Shown one piece after another: positions 57,475 to 64,000 of a DNA stretch of 64,000 nucleotides. Positions within the stretch are counted from its first letter, which is position 1; every line of letters begins with the position of its first letter. The notes under the pieces were generated by a model, which did no database searches, was not told where the DNA came from, and saw only the letters and a program-made list of their open reading frames with translations. A program made the translations under genes and the position numbers. The DNA lies in NCBI GenBank assembly GCA_965197275.1, contig CBDAMQ010000016.1:1-64000 (forward strand), read 5' to 3'. The DNA comes from DASCOT01 sp965197275 (GTDB lineage Bacteria; Acidobacteriota; UBA890; WLXD01).

Positions 57475-58872
57475 TTGAGCGACACCAAGAAGTGGGGCAC
57501 GGAAGAGTTCTGGGGGTTGTCCTACGACTGGGATCCGCAGTGGATCCTGGCGCCGGAACAGCAAGAGCTCCAGGCGGCCTTGATCGACCTCTGCCAGACC
57601 TCCATGCGTGACAACGCCGTGGAGAGCGATCGCGAGCTGATTTTTCCACGCAAGAACTTCGAGGCGCTCGCCTCGCTTGGCCTGCTGGGCCTTATGGTGC
57701 CAAAGGAGCTCGGCGGCCGCGGTGAGAACCACACGTGCCTGGCGATGGTGGTCGAAACGATCGCCCGGTACGGCTGCCCGAGCACTGCGATGTGCTACAC
57801 GATGCACATCGGCGCGGTGGCGGCGGCGATGCTCCGGGCTCACGGCAGCGAGACGATCCAGAACCTGATGCGGCGGCTTGATGACGAGGTGCTGGTCGGC
57901 ACGCTGTCGTATTCCGATCCCGAGACCGGTTCACACTTCTGGTATCCGTTCTCCTCCAGCGCCGAGCGTGTCGACGGCGGCTGGAAGGTCAACAAGAAGG
58001 CATCCTGGACGACCTCGGGAGGCTTCGCCGACTGGTACGTCATCCAGACCACCAGCCCGGACTTCGACGGCGACTACTCGGATCTTTCCTGCTTCGTGAT
58101 CATGGCCGACGAGATCAAGGCGGATCCGTCCAATTGGGACGGCCTCGGTTTGCGCGGCAACCAGTCAGGACCCCTGTACGTGGAGGACAAGACGATCCCC
58201 GAGGACCGCCTCATCGGGCCGACCGGCGATGGCGCGAGCTCGAACGACGAAGCGGTCGATCCCTTCTTCCTGCTGTGCTCCTCATCGTGCTGGAACGGCA
58301 TCTCGATGGGTCTGATTGATATCACCAAGGGGCACACGACCAAGAAGAAGCACGTCGACGTGGGAATGCGAGTGTGCGACTACCCGACGATTCAGGATTA
58401 CGTCGGCGAGGCAGTGATCGACACCAACACGTCGCGCGCCTTCGTCTATCAGCTGGCTGCGGCGATGGACAAGAAGACGAACGACTGCGACTGGTCTCTA
58501 CACGAGGATCTCGCGGTATTGCCGCGGTCGACCGTCTTGCACTGGATGTGGCAGGTGAAGTTCACCGCTGCCAAGAACGTTGCCCACGTCGCTGACAAGA
58601 TGCTCCACGCCTGTGGTGGCACCGGCTACAAGCCGGCGCTCGGCATCGAGCGATACCTTCGCGACGGCAAGGCGGGTTGGGTCATGGGACCGACCAACGA
58701 GGTGTTGCGCCAGTTTGTCGGCAAGGCGGTGCTCCTGGGCTTCGACTCGCTGGACTACTGGAACCAGTCGATCAACGAGCGCGCGCTCCACAACGAGATC
58801 AAGAAGATGGACGCCGCGGCCAAGAGCGCGCTGGCCAAGCAGCTGCTTGCGGAGGCCGAGGAAGCGCAGTGA
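57475..58872 (+). CDS. Acyl-CoA-dehydrogenase-fold flavoprotein lacking the usual catalytic base
   Basis: A 465-residue protein with the ACAD layout: an N-terminal helical domain (FEALASLGLLGLMVPKELGG), the central beta domain (VGTLSYSDPETGSHFWYP, VNKKASWTTSGGFADWYV) and the C-terminal helices (ATHVADKMLHACGGTGY region, then YLRDGKAGWVMGPTNEVLRQF). Where ordinary enzymes have Tyr-Glu-Gly-Thr, this one has Met-Gly405-Pro-Thr; the alternative Glu of isovaleryl-CoA dehydrogenase on helix G is also missing (FFLLCSSSCWNG). It therefore cannot use the standard base. The fold includes flavin monooxygenases and amine N-oxygenases, which fits its amine neighbours. The start is uncertain: TTG 57475 or GTG 57424. 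Stop overlaps tdm. Confidence 0.78.
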   Translation: MSDTKKWGTEEFWGLSYDWDPQWILAPEQQELQAALIDLCQTSMRDNAVESDRELIFPRKNFEALASLGLLGLMVPKELGGRGENHTCLAMVVETIARYGCPSTAMCYTMHIGAVAAAMLRAHGSETIQNLMRRLDDEVLVGTLSYSDPETGSHFWYPFSSSAERVDGGWKVNKKASWTTSGGFADWYVIQTTSPDFDGDYSDLSCFVIMADEIKADPSNWDGLGLRGNQSGPLYVEDKTIPEDRLIGPTGDGASSNDEAVDPFFLLCSSSCWNGISMGLIDITKGHTTKKKHVDVGMRVCDYPTIQDYVGEAVIDTNTSRAFVYQLAAAMDKKTNDCDWSLHEDLAVLPRSTVLHWMWQVKFTAAKNVAHVADKMLHACGGTGYKPALGIERYLRDGKAGWVMGPTNEVLRQFVGKAVLLGFDSLDYWNQSINERALHNEIKKMDAAAKSALAKQLLAEAEEAQ

Positions 58873-61214
58873 TCCAGTCGCAGCTCGCTGGGCCGCGCTG
58901 GGCTGCGGGGGGACTGCTCCCACAGGTCCCCGGCAGGGAGCGATATCGAGTTGCGGGCGGCGGCGCCACGGTCGTGGCACTGGCGGCCGGCGATCGCATC
59001 GACATCACCGACGTCGAGGGCGGCCAGAGCTGTGAGCTGGCGGTGTTCTCTCCGACCGGCGGGGAGGACAGCGCGGCGCTCAACGCAGCTGCGGACAGCC
59101 AGCTGGGTGTGCTGAGTATCGCGCAGGCAAAACGCGACGGGGATGCCGGCGCCGCGGTAGCCTCGCTGCTGGCGCACGGCATCGATCCGCGTGGGGCACC
59201 GGCCCTGCAGCTGTTTCGCGGCGACGGACCTGCTGGCGCACAGGAGTCGTTCACCGCCGAGCGCGACGTTGTCTGTATCGTCGGCGCCCCGGGCGGCCCC
59301 ATGCGTGTCGATGCGCAGGATCCACCCACCGATCTCCAGACGATCATCCAACGCGCCCGGGTGACCGAGACCCCGGAGACCCCACTGCCGGCTCCCCTCG
59401 GCGATATGCGGATGGACCTGCGGGTGGAGCGCGCCGGGGCGCGCGCCTACGAGGTGAAGGCGGGCGAGTATATCCAGGTCATCGACGTTGCCGGTCAACA
59501 GTGCTCGGATTTCCTCGCGTTCCGGTCCGATGCGCTCCAAGACGGGGTGGAGAAAGGTCTGGACCCCACTGCCACACGCACTTTCATGGGTGCAGCGTAT
59601 CCCGGGCCCGGCCTGTACTCGAAGTTCTTCGACCCGAACCTACAGGCGCTTGTCGAAGTCGTTCGCGATACGGTCGGCCGCCACGACACCTTCGGACTGG
59701 CGTGCACTGCGAAGCACTACGAGGACATGGGGTACTTCGGCCACGCCAACTGCTCCGACAACTTCAATGTCGAGTTGGATCCGTTCACCATCGCACCTCG
59801 CAAGGGTTGGCCGGCGATCAACTTCTTCTACAATACGCGCATCGACGACAACAACGTCCTCTACCTCGATGAGCCGTGGTCACGACCGGGCGATTACGTC
59901 TTGCTTCGCGCGTTGACCGATCTTGTCTGCTTGACCTCGGCCTGTCCCGACGACATCGACGCTGCCAATGCCTGGAACCCCACCGAGGTTCACGTCCGCG
60001 TGTATCCGGCCACGAGCTCGTTCTCGATGGGGATGGCACATCGCATGACCGCTGACTCCGAGCCCAGGCTCACGCGCGAGACCGGGTTCCACCCGCGAAC
60101 TTCGGCGCTGACGCGCAAGTTCAACGATTACAACGGTTACTGGCTGCCGAACGAGTTCACCGAGCACGGCGCAGTCAAGGAGTACTACGCCTGCCGCGAG
60201 GGCGCCGCGGTGATGGACCTGTCGGCGCTGCGCAAGTTTGAGGTTCTGGGACCCGATGCCGAGACGCTGATGCAGGCAACCTTGACGCGTAACGTGCGTC
60301 GCGTCGCCGTCGGCCAGGTGTCGTATACGTCGATGTGCAACGAGGCCGGTGGCCTGCTGGACGACGGTACGCTGTTCCGGCTGGGCGCCGACAACTTCCG
60401 CTGGATCGGAGGCAACGCTACGGATGGCCTCTGGTTGCGCGAGCAGGCGGAGCAACGTCGGCTCAACGTACGGGTGAAGTCATCGTCCGATCAGCTGCAC
60501 AACATCGCTCTTCAGGGTCCGCGTAGCCGTGACATCCTGCGTGATGTCGTCTGGACGTCACCGACGCAGCCGGGCATCGACGAGCTCACCTGGTTCCGGT
60601 TCACCATTGGACGTGTGGCGACGCCCGACGGGACGCCGCTGCTGGTGTCGCGGACCGGCTATACCGGCGAGCTCGGGTACGAGATCTGGTGCCATCCTGA
60701 TGATGCGGTCGCCGTGTGGGATGCGATCTGGGAAGCCGGTGAGCAGCACGAGCTCACCCCGCTTGGCCTGGACGCGCTCGATATCCTGCGCATCGAGTCG
60801 GGACTGATCTTCCCGGGCTACGAGTACGACGATCAGGTGGATCCGTTCGAGGCAGGGATCGGGTTTACCGTCGACCTCGACAGCACAGAGGATGATTTTG
60901 TCGGGCGCTCCGCGCTCGCCGAGCGCAAGGCCCATCCGCAGAGGCAGCTGGTGGGGCTGGAGCTCGACGGCAACGAAACGGGGGGCCACGGCGATGGTGT
61001 CTACGCCGGTCGTAGCCAGATCGGGGTAGTCACCAGCGGCACACGGTCACCCATCCTGAGGAAGAACATTGCCCTTTGCCGATTGGCCAAAGAACATGGC
61101 GCCATCGGAACGAAATTGGAAATCGGCAAGCTCGACGGGCATCAAAAGCGCATCGTAGCGACCGTCGTGAGGTTTCCGTTCTATGACCCCGAGAAACAAC
61201 GCCCTCGCAGCTGA
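58869..61214 (+). CDS. tdm: Trimethylamine N-oxide demethylase-like protein (DUF1989-GcvT fusion)
   Basis: Tdm converts TMAO to dimethylamine and formaldehyde, and its second domain condenses the formaldehyde with tetrahydrofolate. The 781-residue product has two DUF1989-like halves (about 25-150, AGDRIDITDVEGGQSCELAVF, and about 185-385, AGEYIQVIDVAGQQCSDFLAF) and a GcvT domain (about 415-780, VMDLSALRKFEVLGPD, SRTGYTGELGYEIWC). A four-cysteine set, Cys279, Cys295, Cys354 and Cys359 (GLACTAKHY, GHANCSDN, VCLTSACPDD), fits the zinc site described for Tdm. The start GTG 58869 overlaps the flavoprotein stop. A related DUF1989-aminomethyltransferase of other substrate is possible. Confidence 0.82.
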   Translation: MIQSQLAGPRWAAGGLLPQVPGRERYRVAGGGATVVALAAGDRIDITDVEGGQSCELAVFSPTGGEDSAALNAAADSQLGVLSIAQAKRDGDAGAAVASLLAHGIDPRGAPALQLFRGDGPAGAQESFTAERDVVCIVGAPGGPMRVDAQDPPTDLQTIIQRARVTETPETPLPAPLGDMRMDLRVERAGARAYEVKAGEYIQVIDVAGQQCSDFLAFRSDALQDGVEKGLDPTATRTFMGAAYPGPGLYSKFFDPNLQALVEVVRDTVGRHDTFGLACTAKHYEDMGYFGHANCSDNFNVELDPFTIAPRKGWPAINFFYNTRIDDNNVLYLDEPWSRPGDYVLLRALTDLVCLTSACPDDIDAANAWNPTEVHVRVYPATSSFSMGMAHRMTADSEPRLTRETGFHPRTSALTRKFNDYNGYWLPNEFTEHGAVKEYYACREGAAVMDLSALRKFEVLGPDAETLMQATLTRNVRRVAVGQVSYTSMCNEAGGLLDDGTLFRLGADNFRWIGGNATDGLWLREQAEQRRLNVRVKSSSDQLHNIALQGPRSRDILRDVVWTSPTQPGIDELTWFRFTIGRVATPDGTPLLVSRTGYTGELGYEIWCHPDDAVAVWDAIWEAGEQHELTPLGLDALDILRIESGLIFPGYEYDDQVDPFEAGIGFTVDLDSTEDDFVGRSALAERKAHPQRQLVGLELDGNETGGHGDGVYAGRSQIGVVTSGTRSPILRKNIALCRLAKEHGAIGTKLEIGKLDGHQKRIVATVVRFPFYDPEKQRPRS

Positions 61215-61223
61215 GGCTGATCG

Positions 61224-62564
61224 ATGAGCTCTCTTCCCGAAGCAAGCAAGTACGTCGTCATCGGTGCGGGCATCCACGGCCTGAGCACCGCTTACCACCT
61301 GGCGCTCGAACTCGAGGCCCGAGGGCACGGGAGCGGCGCCGACATCATCGTCATCGACAAGGAAGGGGTTGGTGCAGGAGCGTCCGGGATTGCCTGTGGC
61401 GTGATCCGCAACAACTATTTTCAGCCCGCCATGCGTGAGCTCATGGCGCACAGCGTCGAGGTGTGGGACAGCGACCCGGAGGCATACAGCTATCACCCGG
61501 TCGGCTACATGCAGATCAGCCCGGCGGCGATGGAGTCCGATGTCGGCCAGATCTACGAACAGCAGAGGGCGATCGGCTACGAGTCCGAGCTCGTGGTCGG
61601 TGCGGCTGAAGCCGACAGGTATATGAAGGGGCTGTTCCACGACTGGAAGGCGGAAGGGATCACCTCGGTGTTGCACGAGAAGAAGGGCGGCTACGCCAAC
61701 AACATGGCGTCGATGCGCGGCCTCGCAGGCAAGGCGCAAGGCGCTGGCGTGACGATACACGCCGGCGTAACGGTGACCGGATTCCAGTACACCGATGCCG
61801 GAATCAGCGCCGTTGAAACCGACCAGGGGACGATCCGCACAGACTACGTCGTAGTGGGTGTGGGCCCCTGGGTGAAGCACATCTGGGAGATGCTCGACCT
61901 GCCGAAGACGATTACGGTGAACGACAACGGCACCCTGCACGAGAACGTCCGGATGTGGCGTTACTGGTGTCTGCAAGAGGGCACGCTGGGGGTCGACCCG
62001 GAACTGCAACGGACGAACGCCGGTGAGATGCCTCCGGTGGTGCATCTGGATACCGACGCGCCGTTGTACTCGGATGCCGACGGGTCGCTCATCACCGAGG
62101 AGATGTGGGGTATCTACTACAAGCCCGACTTCTCGTTCGGTGGTGTGCAGGGCGGCGCCATGCCCTACAAGGTCGACAAGGATCCCGACGACGTGGCGGT
62201 CGATCCGTACGGACCGAAGTCACCGGATTTCATCGTCGGTGAGGACTTCGCCAACATGTGGTGCTCGGCGCTCGCCTTTTGCCAGGAGCGCTTTGTCGGC
62301 AAATCGGGACTGTTCCGTGGCGAGGAGCCCTCCGGCGGGATCGGATCATTCACCGCTGACAGCTTCCCGGTTTTCGACGTGTTCCGCGGTAACTGCTACT
62401 TCGTTGCCGACTCCAATCACGGCTACAAAATGCTCGGCGTGGGCAAGCTCGTGGCGGCAGAGATTGCCGGTGATCGTAACCGCCTGCTCGACCCGTTTCG
62501 CTTCTCGCGCTATGCCGAGGGAAGGCTGCATCCGGTTTCCAACAGCCCGTACCCGTGGAGCTAG
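61224..62564 (+). CDS. FAD-dependent amine oxidoreductase (DAO family)
   Basis: A 446-residue flavoenzyme: Rossmann FAD motif VVIGAGIHGLSTAYHLALE, then GASGIACGVIRNNYFQP, GVGPWVKHIWEM, and the C-terminal FVADSNHGYKMLGVGKLVAAEI, the DAO-family FAD-closing motif. It resembles sarcosine/dimethylglycine-type oxidases and MgdA but is distinct from the latter. There is no conserved His in the covalent-flavin position I could pick. Substrate unknown; by position between tdm and amt an N-methylated amine such as dimethylamine or dimethylglycine is likely. It starts nine bases after tdm. Confidence 0.83.
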   Translation: MSSLPEASKYVVIGAGIHGLSTAYHLALELEARGHGSGADIIVIDKEGVGAGASGIACGVIRNNYFQPAMRELMAHSVEVWDSDPEAYSYHPVGYMQISPAAMESDVGQIYEQQRAIGYESELVVGAAEADRYMKGLFHDWKAEGITSVLHEKKGGYANNMASMRGLAGKAQGAGVTIHAGVTVTGFQYTDAGISAVETDQGTIRTDYVVVGVGPWVKHIWEMLDLPKTITVNDNGTLHENVRMWRYWCLQEGTLGVDPELQRTNAGEMPPVVHLDTDAPLYSDADGSLITEEMWGIYYKPDFSFGGVQGGAMPYKVDKDPDDVAVDPYGPKSPDFIVGEDFANMWCSALAFCQERFVGKSGLFRGEEPSGGIGSFTADSFPVFDVFRGNCYFVADSNHGYKMLGVGKLVAAEIAGDRNRLLDPFRFSRYAEGRLHPVSNSPYPWS

Positions 62565-62660
62565 TGGACCGGATCATGCGCAGTGGAACCGCCCTTGTTG
62601 TCGCGGCGGTGACGACTTCGGCGAACACGACAACCGTTTGACTCAGGCTACCGAGGAACC

Positions 62661-64000
62661 ATGGAGAACGAGCTCAGCGCGCTGACCGTCATCTTCACGG
62701 AGTTCTACTACTGGGTCTGCATCGTGCTCATGTTCCTCATCCACGTCGGCTTCTGTCTGTACGAAGTCGGCGTGTCGCGTCGCAAGAACATGATGCACAC
62801 GCTGATGAAGAACGCGATGGTGATCCCATTGATCACGGTGGGGTTCTTCTTCGTCGGTTGGTGGATCTACTTCGCCTTTCAGAACGGTCCGGGTATCACC
62901 GGCGGGCTCATCCCGGCGCCGTTCGCGCTGCCGTGGAGCGAGCTCATGGGCACCCACATGGGCGGCCAACCGGCGCAGGCGGCGTTGACCGCCGGCGACA
63001 CAGCAACCTGGGCGCGTCTGAATGGGGTGTTCTTCGGGGCCTTCCTGCTGTTTTCCTGGACCTGCGCCTCGATCCTGTCCGGGGCGGTCATCGAGCGCAT
63101 CCGGTCGAGCGCTTTCTGGCTGTTCGCCATCATGCTGGGTTCGATCACCTGGGTAATCGACGCCGCCTGGGGCTGGTCGGGTGAAGGTTGGATGGTGCGC
63201 TTGCTGGGCTACCACGACGCCTATGCATCCGGCGTGATCCACGCTATCAGCGGCGGATCGGCCCTCGCTGTTCTATACCATCTGGGACCGCGCATCGGCC
63301 GGTTCCGATCTGACGGTTCGGCGCGAACGTTTCCACCGCAGAACACCTGGTTGGTGATCATCGGCTTATTCATGATCTACACCGGCTTCTGGGGTTTCTA
63401 CGCCGCCTGCAACATTCCGATCATCGATATTGACCCGGACTCTACCCGCACATTCTTTGCGGCGACGACCATCTACCTCACACCGACGACGCTGAGCGCC
63501 ATCACCTTCAACTTTCTGATGTCGCTTACTGGTGGTCTCATGGCCGGTTACTACGTCTCCAAGGGAGATCCGTACTGGACATTCAACGGTGGCCTCGCCG
63601 GCATCATCACCGCGTCTTCGGGCAACGACCTTTATCATCCGTTACAGGCGCTGCTGATCGGGGCGTTCGGGGTGATGTGCCTGTACAGGCTACACCACTG
63701 GGTGGAGAAGAAGTTCAAGATCGACGACGCGGTCGGCGCGGTGGCGGTGCACGGATACGCGGGAGTCCTCGGTGTGGTGATTGCCGGGTTCGTGCTCTGG
63801 GGTTATCCGAGCTCGCCGAACCCGGAGTTCGCCAGCATCACCCCGTGGGGTCAGATCGCCGGCGCCTTCATCATGTTCTTCGTGCTGGGGTTCGCGCCGT
63901 GCTTCGTGCTCGGGGCGGTCTTGAAGAAGCTGGACATGCTACGCATCCCGCACGCCATCGAGCTCGCGGGTCTGGATCACCAGGTGTTGGCCGACGAAAC
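62661..64000 (+). CDS. amt: Amt-family ammonium/methylammonium transporter (cut by window end)
   Basis: Conducts ammonium, and often methylammonium, across the inner membrane. About 446 codons are present and open to the window edge. The first membrane helix (FYYWVCIVLMFLIHVGFCLYE) is followed by many more. The twin-His pore residues are His194 in SGVIHAISGGSA, with Asp186 eight residues before it (YHDAYASGVIH), and His364 in VAVHGYAGVLG. A C-terminal extension could exist beyond 64000. GAGGA precedes the ATG. Its place at the end of the cluster suggests that the substrate of interest is methylamine. Confidence 0.93.
   Translation, partial: MENELSALTVIFTEFYYWVCIVLMFLIHVGFCLYEVGVSRRKNMMHTLMKNAMVIPLITVGFFFVGWWIYFAFQNGPGITGGLIPAPFALPWSELMGTHMGGQPAQAALTAGDTATWARLNGVFFGAFLLFSWTCASILSGAVIERIRSSAFWLFAIMLGSITWVIDAAWGWSGEGWMVRLLGYHDAYASGVIHAISGGSALAVLYHLGPRIGRFRSDGSARTFPPQNTWLVIIGLFMIYTGFWGFYAACNIPIIDIDPDSTRTFFAATTIYLTPTTLSAITFNFLMSLTGGLMAGYYVSKGDPYWTFNGGLAGIITASSGNDLYHPLQALLIGAFGVMCLYRLHHWVEKKFKIDDAVGAVAVHGYAGVLGVVIAGFVLWGYPSSPNPEFASITPWGQIAGAFIMFFVLGFAPCFVLGAVLKKLDMLRIPHAIELAGLDHQVLADE

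Overview
The window is about 65% GC, gene-dense and entirely chromosomal in character. It comes from a Gram-negative bacterium: it has anhydro-MurNAc recycling (anmK), an AMIN-type amidase, lipoprotein signals and PgsA. The genus cannot be fixed from sequence alone. RNase Y next to a YmdB-type phosphodiesterase, the block thrS-infC-rpmI-rplT-pheS-pheT-zapA-rny, and a PheT without its tRNA-binding domain point away from a typical gammaproteobacterium. They fit an uncultured Acidobacteriota- or deltaproteobacteria-like lineage; that is inference.

Layout. 0-5.5 kb: purA (cut by the window edge), DUF2065, hutH, a HEAT-repeat protein, a Usg-like semialdehyde-dehydrogenase homologue without its cysteine, DUF465, tsaB. 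5.6-17.6 kb, mostly plus strand: mutS, anmK, ilvE, pilT, recX, alaS, a lytic transglycosylase and an AMIN-amidase. 17.5-24.4 kb: queD, pgsA, a DHH phosphoesterase, pepA, dcd, a PHP phosphoesterase, an acyl-CoA dehydrogenase and methylmalonyl-CoA epimerase. 24.4-39.6 kb: a long minus-strand run reading tRNA-Val, thrS, infC (AUU start), rpmI, rplT, pheS, pheT, a ZapB-like coiled coil, zapA, a possible 6S RNA, rny, ymdB, xseA, xseB, ispA, tlyA, nadK and a PQQ-propeller lipoprotein. 39.6-47 kb: a multispan membrane protein, a frameshifted parA, a membrane PQQ-propeller protein, a glutathione transferase and a large S9 peptidase.

47.1-64 kb is the most interesting part: one plus-strand locus for methylated amines. 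Four genes that would normally be labelled sarcosine oxidase (beta, delta, alpha, gamma) are followed directly by gmaS and mgsABC. That is the gene set of the N-methylglutamate pathway (methylamine + glutamate to gamma-glutamylmethylamide to N-methylglutamate to glutamate + methylene-THF), so I call the four mgdABCD. Next come a 136-residue orphan, an acyl-CoA-dehydrogenase-fold flavoprotein without a recognisable catalytic base, a DUF1989-GcvT fusion matching TMAO demethylase (Tdm), a FAD amine oxidoreductase and an Amt transporter cut by the window end. TMAO to dimethylamine (Tdm) and methylamine to glutamate (Gma/Mgs/Mgd) are both encoded, but no known dimethylamine monooxygenase (dmmDABC) is seen. 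The orphan plus the unusual flavoprotein, or the FAD oxidoreductase, are candidates for that missing step.

There is no CRISPR array, insertion sequence, prophage or rRNA operon. No gene-free stretch exceeds about 300 bases.
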